Shown here piece after piece: positions 25,772-33,923 of a stretch of DNA of 64,000 bases. The notes under the pieces were generated by a model that made no database searches, was not told the DNA's origin, and worked only from the letters and a program-made list of their open reading frames with translations. Where the stretch lies: the NCBI RefSeq assembly GCF_014779715.1, contig NZ_JACXYU010000001.1:1-64000 (forward strand). The letters run 5' to 3'. Made by a program: the position numbers and the translations under genes. The stretch comes from Streptomyces chumphonensis (lineage in GTDB: Bacteria; Actinomycetota; Actinomycetes; Streptomycetales; Streptomycetaceae). Within the stretch, counting starts at the first letter, position 1, and every line of letters starts with the position of its first letter.

Positions 25772-26475
25772 GACGGTCGGCCTTTCGCTGGGAGAACGGC
25801 GAGTGGCGATACAGGACGCGGTTCGGCGACTCGCACCGCGTCGGCGCTACGGCGAGTGCCAAGGCACCGAGGCGTGCGCCGGGGCACGCATAAGGCATCG
25901 CCTTCTTCGGGTGGCGGCTCGACATGACGCGTCCCGCGTGTATCCGCCCCCGCGCCATCTCTCGTCTTCGGTTCTGATACGCGTTGGCGACGGGATTCCC
26001 AGTTTCCTGGTGGAACCGCGAACGCCACGACACTACGGCTTTCCCTCCCTGTGAGAACCATGCCGCCGAGGGGTGGGTACCTTGGTACTGGACCTTCCTC
26101 GGCTCGGAGTCCGGGCTGGTCATCGACGCGAAGAACTGACGAAGCCGTCAGTGGACGCTGAGCGGTTGTGGTCAACTCCTCGCTCATCACCCGTCGCACG
26201 GGTCATGAACGCTCCGGGATGTTTTCACCTTTCCTGAAAGCGCAAGGACGGTTTCGAACGGGCTGTCGTTCTCATCGCCTCTGACTCCGTGCGACTGAGT
26301 GCGCGGGGATTGGCCCGAGCGTGGTGAGCCACTTGAGATGCCTTGCCAGAGGCGGAATACCGATGAGTAGCGCATGGCAAGTAGTTGACAGGTGATTGCT
26401 GTGCGGGGTGGCCGCTGCCTACGCTCCGGTGGAGCACGGCTTCTCATCGGAAGTTCACAGCGACGGGGGTTCTAC
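25772..26475. promoter_or_regulatory. Long divergent intergenic region, aminotransferase / P450
   Basis: About 700 bases without a credible gene. A 157-codon minus-strand frame (25726-26199) has atypical composition and no family features. The P450 side holds TTGCTG (26396-26401), an 18-base gap and TACGCT (26420-26425), a plausible promoter 50 bases before the GTG start. A TTGACA (26385-26390) lies just upstream of it but has no -10 at the right spacing. The length suggests regulatory input to both genes. No clear operator palindrome was found. Confidence 0.4.
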
Positions 26476-27927
26476 GTGGTACTGGAGAGTACGAGCACGC
26501 TCAACGACACGGTGCCGAAAGTCGACGGTCGCGCCGTCATCGGGAACACCTGGGAGTTCAAGAAGGACCGCCTTGAACTCTTCCAGCGCACCTTCGAAAC
26601 CTGTGGCGACCTGGGGGTTTACTCGCTCGCCGGTGAGGACGTCTTCCTGGCCAACTCCGTCGAGTTGGTGCACGAGATCCTGATCAAGCACGGCAGTCTC
26701 TTCGAGAAGACCGACCGTTTCCGTGCATTCGCCCGGCCGCTGTTGGGTGACGGGCTGCTCACCGCCACCAATGAGGACCACAAACGGAATCGACGGCTCA
26801 TCCAGCCGCGCTTCCGGACCGCAGTGATCCGGAACTCCGCCGACTCCGCCGCCCAGGTCGCCGGAACCGTGGCCGAACGCTGGGAGGACGGCAGCGTCAT
26901 CGACGTGCGCCGGGAGATGGTCAGGCTGGTCCTGGGCATGGTCGGCCGGAACCTGTTCAGCAAGGACATCCTCGGCGAGGCGGACGATCTCGGTAACGCC
27001 CTCACCGACGCCATCCACGGGTTCGACTCGCAGGCCAGCGCTCTCGTCCCGTTGACCATCGGCTGGCCGACACCGGCGAATCTGCGCTACCGCAGCGCCA
27101 TCCGGCGCCTGGAGCGCACCTTCTACACGTTCCTCGCCGAGCGCCGCGCCATGGCCGAGAAGCCGGACGACTGGCTGAACCTCCTCATGGAGTGCACCGA
27201 CGACAACGGGGTGCCCTTCGACGACAAGGAGATCCGCGACGAAGCGCTCAACATGTTCATGCCTGGGCATGAGACGACCGCGACCGGTCTGGCCTGGAGC
27301 TTCCACCTGCTGAGTAAGTACCCCAAGGTCTACGACCGCCTGCTCGCGGAGTCCGACGAGGTGCTGGGCGGACGCCTGCCGACCCTGGAGGACCTCGACC
27401 GACTCCCCTACGCGCTCCAGGTCTTCAAGGAGGCCATGCGGCTCTATCCGCCGGTCTACATGTTCTCCCGGCAGGCGACGGCCGACGTGGACATCCTCGG
27501 CCATCGCATCCCGGCCGGCGCCAGTGTCATCTTCAGTCCCTACGTGCTGCACAGGCGCGAGGACTACTTCCCCGACCCGCAGCGTTTCGACCCCGACCGG
27601 TTCGCCCCGGAGGCCGAGAAGCAGATGCGGCGTCATTCCTACATCCCGTTCGGCGCGGGCCACCGGGTCTGCATCGGCAACCACCACGCGCTGCTCGGCG
27701 GCCACGTCGCTCTGGCCACCATCGCCGGTCAGGTGCGTCTGCACTCGCTCCCCGGGCCGTCGCCGGTCAAGGAACCGATGGTCACCCTGCGTCCCAAGGG
27801 CGAGTTGCGCATGCGGGTCACACGGCGGAACCAGGGCACCACGGCGACCGCGACCCCGCCGCCCCGGACGGCTGAGGCCGACGCCGCCCCGGCCTGCCCG
27901 TACGGACATCAGGTCGAGACGACGTAG
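26476..27927 (+). CDS. Cytochrome P450
   Basis: A 483-residue P450 monooxygenase. The I-helix oxygen-activation motif is FMPGHETTATGLAWS, the K-helix ExxR is in VFKEAMRLYPP, the PERF-like stretch is FDPDRFAPE, and the heme loop is FGAGHRVCIGNHH with Cys399 as thiolate. The layout (long N-terminus, MYPPV, a GHETTA I-helix) is closer to CYP4/CYP102-like bacterial enzymes, which often oxidise fatty-acid-like or isoprenoid substrates, than to the macrolide CYPs. The C-terminal 25 residues are a Thr/Pro-rich tail ending ACPYGHQVETT. GTG 26476 is chosen as start (GGGGG just upstream); the longer frame adds unconserved sequence. No ferredoxin is adjacent. Confidence 0.9.
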   Translation: MVLESTSTLNDTVPKVDGRAVIGNTWEFKKDRLELFQRTFETCGDLGVYSLAGEDVFLANSVELVHEILIKHGSLFEKTDRFRAFARPLLGDGLLTATNEDHKRNRRLIQPRFRTAVIRNSADSAAQVAGTVAERWEDGSVIDVRREMVRLVLGMVGRNLFSKDILGEADDLGNALTDAIHGFDSQASALVPLTIGWPTPANLRYRSAIRRLERTFYTFLAERRAMAEKPDDWLNLLMECTDDNGVPFDDKEIRDEALNMFMPGHETTATGLAWSFHLLSKYPKVYDRLLAESDEVLGGRLPTLEDLDRLPYALQVFKEAMRLYPPVYMFSRQATADVDILGHRIPAGASVIFSPYVLHRREDYFPDPQRFDPDRFAPEAEKQMRRHSYIPFGAGHRVCIGNHHALLGGHVALATIAGQVRLHSLPGPSPVKEPMVTLRPKGELRMRVTRRNQGTTATATPPPRTAEADAAPACPYGHQVETT

Positions 27928-28127
27928 GCGGAGCGACTCCACGCCGCAGGCTCCGTGTCCGTCCGGATCGCCGGTGCGGGACCGTCCTCCTGCTCGGACA
28001 GGGCACGGAGCACGTGGCGTGGTGAGCGGTGGTCAGGACCTGCGAATCGTGAGCAGGGCTGGGGGGGGCTCTGCGTCCACCGAGGCAGCGTCACCGGGAC
28101 ATGCCGATGACGCACGCCCGACGCCGG

Positions 28128-28838
28128 TCAGGTCACGGGGGCATCGGGTTGCGCCGGTACGGTGCGCGGGCGCAGGACCATGAGCGAGTCCTCCACAGCC
28201 GCCACCATGGCGAAGGGGAACCGGTCGAGCTCAAGGCAGAGTGCGACATCGTGGGGATGCGTTCCCTGACGTACCCCCTCCGCGAGCTCGGTGGCGGCGG
28301 GCGACTCGGCAGCTCGGCGGAGGAACGGAGAAGCGTCTACCTCGGCGCCGTTCGACCTGCGAGCGATGTACTCGGCGCACGCCAGGTCTTCGTCGGCCTG
28401 TCCGTCTTCGCCGGTGACCACGAACGTGACGCTGCCGTGCCCGCGTGTCCGCAGGAGCCGAGCCGTCGCCTCCGCCACCACGCAGCCGGCGCACAGCACC
28501 AGCGCCGCGTCCTTGACGGCGAGGGCGCCGACCGTCCCCGCGGTGGTCTTCTGCACGACAGTCCGTCCACGAAGGTCGGCTGCACGCAGCACTCCGGGAG
28601 AGTTGACCAGGTCGAACCCCTCCGCGGGCGGGCCGTCCTTGAGCGCCACCCAATCCGGGTGGCGGGTCTTGAGTGCCCGAGCGTCGTCCAACGACTCGGC
28701 GAGCACGATCTTCTCCGCGCCCTGGGCAAAGGTCCAGGCAGCCACGGTGAAGGCCCGCATCACGTCGACCACGACCGCCACGGACGGGGCTTCGACCAGC
28801 CCGGCGATACCAACGAAGCGAGCGTCTGTTCCGGTCAT
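28128..28838 (-). CDS. 2-phosphosulfolactate phosphatase family protein (ComB-like)
   Basis: A 236-residue ComB-family phosphatase. Family signatures are [20 protein letters not shown] with the Asp of the active-site region, [20 protein letters not shown], and [20 protein letters not shown]. ComB hydrolyses 2-phosphosulfolactate in coenzyme M synthesis in methanogens. Streptomyces does not make coenzyme M, so the true substrate here is probably different. No other sulfolactate gene is near. It is divergent from the XRE regulator. Some 200 bases separate its stop from the convergent P450, with no convincing hairpin. Confidence 0.85.
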   Translation of the reverse strand: MTGTDARFVGIAGLVEAPSVAVVVDVMRAFTVAAWTFAQGAEKIVLAESLDDARALKTRHPDWVALKDGPPAEGFDLVNSPGVLRAADLRGRTVVQKTTAGTVGALAVKDAALVLCAGCVVAEATARLLRTRGHGSVTFVVTGEDGQADEDLACAEYIARRSNGAEVDASPFLRRAAESPAATELAEGVRQGTHPHDVALCLELDRFPFAMVAAVEDSLMVLRPRTVPAQPDAPVT

Positions 28839-29064
28839 GCCGGCGCAGCGTACTCAGGCTGCTCGCGCCTCGGTGCGTTCGACCAGTCGGCCCGTTGTCG
28901 AAGGTCAACTGCCCGAGGGCTCAGATCCTTTGACCAGAGCCGCGATCCGTACGGTACGTCAGCGTACGGGCACTCACGGTGGACAGTACGACGTGGCGCA
29001 GGTCACGCTGGTGTGTGGTGAGCGGGAGCGTCCGGGCTCACGCACGGTGGCGAAGGGGCCGTTC

Positions 29065-29919
29065 ATGTGGACAGGGGATGTCGTCGGTTCGGTGGCCGAG
29101 AGCGAGCGGGAACCGGACCCGTCGGACAGTCTGCGGACGTTCGGCGCCGTCGTCCAGGCCCTCCGCGAGCACGCGGGGCTCACACGGGCTCAGTTCGCCG
29201 AGCACGTGCGGTTCTCCAAGCACACGGTGGAGTCCGTGGAACTGGGGCGGCGTATGCCGGACGAGCAGTTCATCGAACGGGCTGAGGCCGTCCTCGGCAA
29301 CACCGGCGCCCTGCGCCGCGCGGCCCGTCACCTCACACGCGGCGAGCCCGGTCTTGCCGCGTGGTTCCGCCGCTGGGCCCGGCTGGAGCGGGAGGCGGTC
29401 AGCCTGTGCACGTACGAGTGCCGCCTGGTCCCGGGCTTGTTGCAGTCGGAGGCGTATGCGCGAGCTGTCTTCGACAACGGCATCCCGCTGCTGACGGACG
29501 AACAACTCGAAGCGCAGGTGACGGCCCGACTCGAACGGCAGGAGATGCTGTCCGCACGCCCGCAGGTGCCGTTCAGCTTCATCGTGGAACAGTCCGTCTT
29601 TCACCGCAGGCTGGGTGGCGAGGAGGTGCTTCGCGATCAGATCAACCACGTACTGGAGCACACGCGACCGCGCAACGTCACGCTGCAACTCATGCCGCTT
29701 AACGCCGAGTACCACGCGTGCCTGGATGGCCCCGTGCGACTCTTGGAGTCGCCGCAGGGCCGCCGCTACGCATACTCCGAGGGACAGCAAAACGGACGGC
29801 TCATTCTGGGCTTGAAAGAGGTGGCTCTCCTCCATCAGCGATATGACACACTTCGCTCGCAGGCCCTGCCGCCTAAAGAATCGCGGGACCTGTTGGAGCG
29901 TCTGAGGGGAGAGCTGTGA
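29065..29919 (+). CDS. XRE-family regulator with DUF5753
   Basis: A 284-residue regulator of the large streptomycete HTH/DUF5753 group. The N-terminal Xre helix-turn-helix (residues about 20-75) contains VVQALREHAGLTRAQFAEHV and FSKHTVESVELGRRMPDEQF. The C-terminal DUF5753 (about 105-280) has YECRLVPGLLQSEAYARAVF and FIVEQSVFHRRLGG. Such proteins work with a small DUF397 partner and influence development and antibiotic production. ATG 29065 with AAGGGG 6 bases upstream is preferred; GTG 29047 is possible. It overlaps the first DUF397 gene by GTGA. Confidence 0.92.
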   Translation: MWTGDVVGSVAESEREPDPSDSLRTFGAVVQALREHAGLTRAQFAEHVRFSKHTVESVELGRRMPDEQFIERAEAVLGNTGALRRAARHLTRGEPGLAAWFRRWARLEREAVSLCTYECRLVPGLLQSEAYARAVFDNGIPLLTDEQLEAQVTARLERQEMLSARPQVPFSFIVEQSVFHRRLGGEEVLRDQINHVLEHTRPRNVTLQLMPLNAEYHACLDGPVRLLESPQGRRYAYSEGQQNGRLILGLKEVALLHQRYDTLRSQALPPKESRDLLERLRGEL

Positions 29920-30101
29920 AGAACAGTGACCTGGAGTGGTTCAAGTCCAGCTACAGCGGCACCCAGGGCGACGACTGCGTGGAAGTCGCGGTCACTAAGG
30001 CCGTCGTGCACGTGCGGGACTCCAAGGACTTGACGCGTCCTGACTTTGCTGTCTCTTCTGAAGGTTGGGCGCAGTTCGTGAGGTTCGCGACCGGCGCGTA
30101 G
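29916..30101 (+). CDS. DUF397 protein, partner of the XRE regulator
   Basis: A 61-residue DUF397 protein: LEWFKSSYSGTQGDDCVEVA, then VVHVRDSKDLTRPDFAVSSE and GWAQFVRFA. The family is the usual companion of XRE/DUF5753 regulators (the BldB/WhiJ-type pairs), probably binding the regulator. The GTG start overlaps the regulator stop (GTGA), so the two are translated together. Confidence 0.93.
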   Translation: MKNSDLEWFKSSYSGTQGDDCVEVAVTKAVVHVRDSKDLTRPDFAVSSEGWAQFVRFATGA

Positions 30102-30123
30102 CGGACTCGACTGCGGGAGGGTC

Positions 30124-30309
30124 ATGAGGACGAACGACGAGGCGTGGGTCAAGTCCAGCTACAGCAGTGCGCAGGGCGACGACTGCGTAGAGGTCCTCGT
30201 CAGTGGGCCTGCTGTGCACGTGCGGGACTCCAAGGACGTGACGCGTCCCCATGTCGGCGCCTCGCCCGCGGCGTGGGTCTCTCTCGTGGGCTTCGTCGGC
30301 GGTCGGTGA
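30124..30309 (+). CDS. Second DUF397 protein (tandem paralogue)
   Basis: A 61-residue DUF397 protein 22 bases after the first, with the same length and motifs (AWVKSSYSSAQGDDCVEVLV, then AVHVRDSKDVTRPHVGASPA). The nucleotide sequences around the shared motifs are nearly identical, so this is a recent tandem duplication. It starts at ATG 30124, with GGGAGGG just upstream. Two partners for one regulator may give alternative specificity. Confidence 0.93.
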   Translation: MRTNDEAWVKSSYSSAQGDDCVEVLVSGPAVHVRDSKDVTRPHVGASPAAWVSLVGFVGGR

Positions 30310-30422
30310 CGGTGCTCGCCGTCGTGTGACGGCGGGCTCGGCCGCCGGACGGGCGCGGTTCTCGCGCGGGCTGCTCGTCCCTACAGTGGGAGCGCCAGAA
30401 TCCCCAGGCGAAGGACTCCCGC

Positions 30423-31433
30423 ATGGCTTCACGCACCCCGCTCTTACGGCGGCGGACCGCCCGGCTGATGCAGGCCGGGGCCGTCGCGCTCGCCACGCTC
30501 ACCGCGCTCGTCGTCCACGCACCCACGGCCGCCGCCTCGGACGTCTGCGGTCGTCAGGTCGGCGGGGACATCCTCGTCGCCTACAACGCCACCGGCGGTC
30601 AGGGCGGGCCGCTCGGCTGCCCCACCACCGACGAACTGGCCACCCCGGACGGGATCGGTCGTTACAACCACTTCACCGGCGGCAGCATCTACTGGACTCC
30701 GCAGACCGGCGCGCACCCCGTGTGGGGCGCGATCCGGGGCAAGTGGGAGTCCATGGGCTGGGAAACGAGCGAGCTCGGTTACCCGACGTCCGGTGAGCTG
30801 ACCAACCCCGACGGTGTCGGCAAGCGGCAGACGTTCCAGGGCGGCACCGTCTACTGGCACCCGTCCTACGGTGCCCACCCCGTGTGGGGGAAGATCGGCG
30901 AGCTCTGGGGCCAGTACGGTTGGGAGGGCGGGCCGTTCGGCTATCCCACCTCCGACGAGCTGTGGGACGAGGCCAACCAGTCGGTCTACCAGCGCTACTC
31001 GAAGAACAAACTCAGCCTGTTCTGGTCGTCGGGCAACGGTGTCGAGGGCTGCACGGGCGAGTGCGTCGGCTACTCCGGCACCACCGGTACGGACTGGTTC
31101 CGCGAGGTCCGCGTGGAGATCCCGTACGGCACGAGCCACGTCGTCGTCCGCGCGTTCCCGACGGAGGCGGGATTCCACCACGCGCGCACCGACTTCCAGG
31201 GCGCCTGGTACCAGATGTGGTCCCTCGCGCCCTACCCGAACGACGTCAGTCAGAGGGAGCACAACTCCCTGTACCAGCAGCACGCCTGCCACGCGAAGTT
31301 CGCCGCCGAGCTGCTGCCCGGCGGGTGGAACACCGGCGAGAGCTTCGACCTGGAGTCGTGGCGCGGCGACATCGGCATGGAGGACGCGACGAGCCTGACG
31401 AAGTTCCTCGACCACACCTGTCAGTGGGACTGA
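30423..31433 (+). CDS. Secreted LGFP-repeat protein with C-terminal DUF2599-like domain
   Basis: A 336-residue exported protein. The Sec signal peptide covers about residues 1-38 (RRRTARLMQAGAVALATLTA, cleavage near AAASD). Three LGFP-type repeats follow (about 50-195): GGPLGCPTTDELATPDGIGR, ETSELGYPTSGELTNPDGVG and EGGPFGYPTSDELWDEANQS, each followed by a G-x-IYW or TVYW strand with a GAHPVWG motif. LGFP repeats occur in mycolyltransferases and are thought to help cell-wall attachment. The C-terminal 120 residues (WFREVRVEIPYGTSH ... SFDLESWRGDIGMEDATSLT) fit DUF2599. Four cysteines may form disulfides. The function is unknown. Confidence 0.88.
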   Translation: MASRTPLLRRRTARLMQAGAVALATLTALVVHAPTAAASDVCGRQVGGDILVAYNATGGQGGPLGCPTTDELATPDGIGRYNHFTGGSIYWTPQTGAHPVWGAIRGKWESMGWETSELGYPTSGELTNPDGVGKRQTFQGGTVYWHPSYGAHPVWGKIGELWGQYGWEGGPFGYPTSDELWDEANQSVYQRYSKNKLSLFWSSGNGVEGCTGECVGYSGTTGTDWFREVRVEIPYGTSHVVVRAFPTEAGFHHARTDFQGAWYQMWSLAPYPNDVSQREHNSLYQQHACHAKFAAELLPGGWNTGESFDLESWRGDIGMEDATSLTKFLDHTCQWD

Positions 31434-31455
31434 TCGGGAGCCCCTGAGCGCACGC

Positions 31456-31490
31456 CCCCGGCCGCCGAGAGGCGCTAGGGAGGGCCGGGG
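31456..31490. terminator. Possible terminator, LGFP gene / SGM_5486 gene
   Basis: An 8-base inverted repeat, CCCCGGCC (31456-31463) and GGCCGGGG (31483-31490), with a 19-base loop, between the convergent stop codons at 31433 and 31512. It is weaker than the other hairpins in the window. Confidence 0.4.
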
Positions 31491-31511
31491 CAGGCGTGGC
31501 GGGGACGCCAG

Positions 31512-31628
31512 TCAGGGGGCGAAGATCGAGGCGATGACGCCGATGACGACGCAGATGCCGATCATCGCGCCGAAGACGTAGAGCAGCTTCTTCTGACCGT
31601 TGCCGGGGTTGGGGTCGAGCACAGGCAT
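31512..31628 (-). CDS. SGM_5486 family transporter-associated mini-protein
   Basis: A 38-residue single-span membrane protein: MPVLDPNPGNGQKKLLYVFG followed by a hydrophobic helix (AMIGICVVIGVIASIF) and AP. From memory it matches the SGM_5486 family, tiny proteins encoded directly after MFS exporters in streptomycetes. Here it starts 4 bases after the stop codon of the MFS gene, so it is translated from the same message. Confidence 0.88.
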   Translation of the reverse strand: MPVLDPNPGNGQKKLLYVFGAMIGICVVIGVIASIFAP

Positions 31629-31632
31629 GCGA

Positions 31633-33012
31633 TCAGTGTCGCACCTGGAGGTCGTCCTCCACGCACCGGTTCCGTCCGGCGACGAGGCCGACGCCGAGCT
31701 GGATCACCATGAGGACGGCGAGGAGGGCCAGCGGGGCCTCCCAACCGCCCGTCGCGCCGTGCAGGGCGCCGACGAGCAGCGGGCCGGGGATGGAGATGAG
31801 GTAGCCGGTGCTCTGCACGAACGCGGAGAGCTGGGCCACTCCCCCGCTGGTCCGGGCGCGCATGCCGATCATGGTGAGGACCAGCGGGAACGCGCAGTTC
31901 GAGACGCCCATGAACAGCGCCCAGGCCCAGGCGCCCTCGGCCGGGGCGAGCCACAGGCCGGTGTAGCCGGTCAGGCCGCACACGCCGAGGAGGAGGACGA
32001 GGGGGGCCTGGTGGTTCAGCCGGGCGGCGACCCGGGGCAGGACGAAGGAGAGCGGTATGCCGAGGCCCATGGTGACGGCGAGCAGCACCCCGGCGGTGGA
32101 CGCGGACAGCCCGGCGTCGCGGTAGATCTGCGGCACCCAGCCCATGGTGACGTAGGCGGCGGTGGCCTGGAGGCCGAAGAAGCAGCCCAGCGCCCAGGCG
32201 ATGCGGGAGCGGGTGATGCGCAGCGGCGGGGACGGCGGGGTGCCGTCGGCGGCGGCGCCGGTGCCGGGCGGCCCGGCCGGCGCCGTGTCGCCGTGGTGGC
32301 GGTCGCGGAGGAACACCGCGAACCAGGGCAGGAGGGCGAGCGCGGCGAGGACGGCCCACAGGCCGATGCCGGTGCGCCAGGTGCCGCCCAGGGCTTCGGT
32401 GGCCGGGACGGTCAGGGCCGCCGCTGCCGCCGTGCCCAGGGAGAGGGCCATGGAGTAGAGCCCGGTCATGGCGCCGACGCGGTCGGGGAAGTAGCGCTTG
32501 ACGATGACGGGCATCAGCACGTTGCTGACGGCGATGCCCGCGAGCGCGAGGGCGGTGGTGAGGAGGAAGACCGTCGTGCCCCCGGCCAGCGGGCGCAGGG
32601 CGAGCCCGGCGGTGATGGCGGCCATGCCGGCGAGGACGACGGCGGCCGGGCCGTGGCGGCGGGCCAGCCGGGAGGCGACGCTGCCGAAGACGGCGAAGCA
32701 CAGGGCCGGCACCGAGGTGAGGACACCGGCGACGGCGCTGCTCATGCCCAGGCCCGCGCGGACCTCTTCGAGGAGGGGCCCGAGGCCGGTGACGGCGGGC
32801 CGCAGGTTGAGCGCGGCGATGACGAGGCCGAGGACGACCAGGCGCGGCGTCCAGCGTGCCGCGCCGGGGGTGCGCCCGGAGACGCCCGGGACCGCCGTGC
32901 CGCCCGAGCCGCCTGCGCCGTGGGCGCCGCCGGAGGCGCGGGGGGCCGGTGGGGCGGGTGCCGGGGCGGGGGGCTCGGGCGCGTCGAGGGTCGTCGGGTC
33001 TTCCTGAGGCAT
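31633..33012 (-). CDS. MFS transporter, CynX/NimT-like
   Basis: A 459-residue major facilitator with about 12 membrane helices. The N-terminal 50 residues are Pro/Ala/Gly-rich and cytoplasmic. Helix 1 has LVVLGLVIAALNLRPAVTGL, the family hallmark of cyanate/nitroimidazole-type MFS proteins; SRLARRHGPAA is the loop 2-3 motif and VTMGWVPQIYRDAGLSASTA marks helix 7-8. Probable role: efflux or uptake of a small anion or drug; the substrate is unknown. ATG 33012 is used; ATGs at 33021 and 33024 are possible. It is divergent from a GntR regulator that likely controls it. Confidence 0.9.
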   Translation of the reverse strand: MPQEDPTTLDAPEPPAPAPAPPAPRASGGAHGAGGSGGTAVPGVSGRTPGAARWTPRLVVLGLVIAALNLRPAVTGLGPLLEEVRAGLGMSSAVAGVLTSVPALCFAVFGSVASRLARRHGPAAVVLAGMAAITAGLALRPLAGGTTVFLLTTALALAGIAVSNVLMPVIVKRYFPDRVGAMTGLYSMALSLGTAAAAALTVPATEALGGTWRTGIGLWAVLAALALLPWFAVFLRDRHHGDTAPAGPPGTGAAADGTPPSPPLRITRSRIAWALGCFFGLQATAAYVTMGWVPQIYRDAGLSASTAGVLLAVTMGLGIPLSFVLPRVAARLNHQAPLVLLLGVCGLTGYTGLWLAPAEGAWAWALFMGVSNCAFPLVLTMIGMRARTSGGVAQLSAFVQSTGYLISIPGPLLVGALHGATGGWEAPLALLAVLMVIQLGVGLVAGRNRCVEDDLQVRH

Positions 33013-33026
33013 GGCGCCCATCATAG

Positions 33027-33041
33027 AATCATCGGATGAAT
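33027..33041. promoter_or_regulatory. Candidate operator of the GntR/FCD regulator
   Basis: Between the divergent MFS and GntR starts lies AATCATCGGATGAAT, an inverted repeat with CATC-G-GATG at its core and 12 of 14 arm positions matching. GntR/FCD proteins commonly bind short dyads of this kind between divergent genes. It is 15 bases from the MFS start and 50 from the regulator start. Confidence 0.5.
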
Positions 33042-33090
33042 ATGGGCCAGCCGCTGTCCCGCCACCCGTCTCCCGAAGGGCGATGAGCCG

Positions 33091-33756
33091 ATGCCGCTGA
33101 ACTCCCCGCGCCGCTCCGCACTGGCCGACCAGGTCATCGACGCGCTGCGTGCGCAGATCACCTCGGGCGAGTGGCCGCTCGGCAGCCGCATCCCCACCGA
33201 GCCCGAGCTCGTCGAGCAGCTCGGGGTGGCGCGCAACACCGTCCGGGAGGCCGTGCGGGCGCTGGCCCACAACGGGCTGCTGGACATCCGGCAGGGCTCG
33301 GGCACCTACGTGGTCGCGACGAGCGAGCTGGCGGGCGTCATGCACCGGCGCTTCGCGCAGGCCGACCCGGTGCACATCGCGGAGCTGCGCGCGACGCTGG
33401 AGGCCGAGGGGGCCCGGCTGGCCGCACTGCGCCGCACCGAGCAGGACGTGCGCCAGCTGTACGCGCTGCTGGAACGGCGGGAGGAGGCGTGGGCCTCGGG
33501 GGACGTGGAGCGGTTCGTCGGCGCGGACGCCACGCTGCACCTGGCCGTGGTGCGGGCCTCGCACAACGAGGTGCTGACCGCCCTGTACTCGGACGTGGGC
33601 TTCGTGCTGCGGGACTACCTGCGCCGGGACGTCGGCGAGGAGCTGCGGGCCGAGGAGCACCTGGACCACGCCCGCATGATCGACGCCGTCCGCGACGGGG
33701 ACGCCGAGCTGGCGGCCCGCGAGGCCGCCTCCTACACCGCCCACTGCCGGGCGTAG
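33091..33756 (+). CDS. GntR-family transcriptional regulator, FCD (FadR) subfamily
   Basis: A 221-residue regulator. The GntR winged helix (residues 8-75) has ALADQVIDALRAQITSGEWP, IPTEPELVEQLGVARNTVRE and GLLDIRQGSGTYVV. The FCD ligand domain follows (about 90-215), with metal-ligand-type residues in DATLHLAVVRASHNEV and HLDHARMIDAVRDGD. It probably represses the divergent MFS gene in response to a small acid or the exported compound. GC content and codon use are ordinary for the genome, so this pair may be core rather than part of the PKS cluster that follows. Confidence 0.92.
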   Translation: MPLNSPRRSALADQVIDALRAQITSGEWPLGSRIPTEPELVEQLGVARNTVREAVRALAHNGLLDIRQGSGTYVVATSELAGVMHRRFAQADPVHIAELRATLEAEGARLAALRRTEQDVRQLYALLERREEAWASGDVERFVGADATLHLAVVRASHNEVLTALYSDVGFVLRDYLRRDVGEELRAEEHLDHARMIDAVRDGDAELAAREAASYTAHCRA

Positions 33757-33923
33757 GCGCCGGTCCGGCGCGGCCGGGTCCAGGTCCCGAGGGGAAGCGG
33801 GAACCGGGGGTGTTGCTGGGGGATCCACCGGGGCGGATGGGAGCGGCAGCGGCCAGGCTCGGCGTCCGGGGCACGCCGGCGGAGGCGGCCGAGGGCCGAC
33901 GCGCCCGGAGAGGAGTGCTCGTC

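Noticed and set aside
25726..26199. A 157-codon minus-strand ORF between the aminotransferase and P450
   Set aside because: It overlaps the aminotransferase start, has atypical amino-acid composition and no family features; treated as intergenic.
27928..28127. Possible terminator between P450 and ComB-like genes (CCACGCC and GGCGTGG)
   Set aside because: The arms are short and about 70 bases apart; not a credible terminator.
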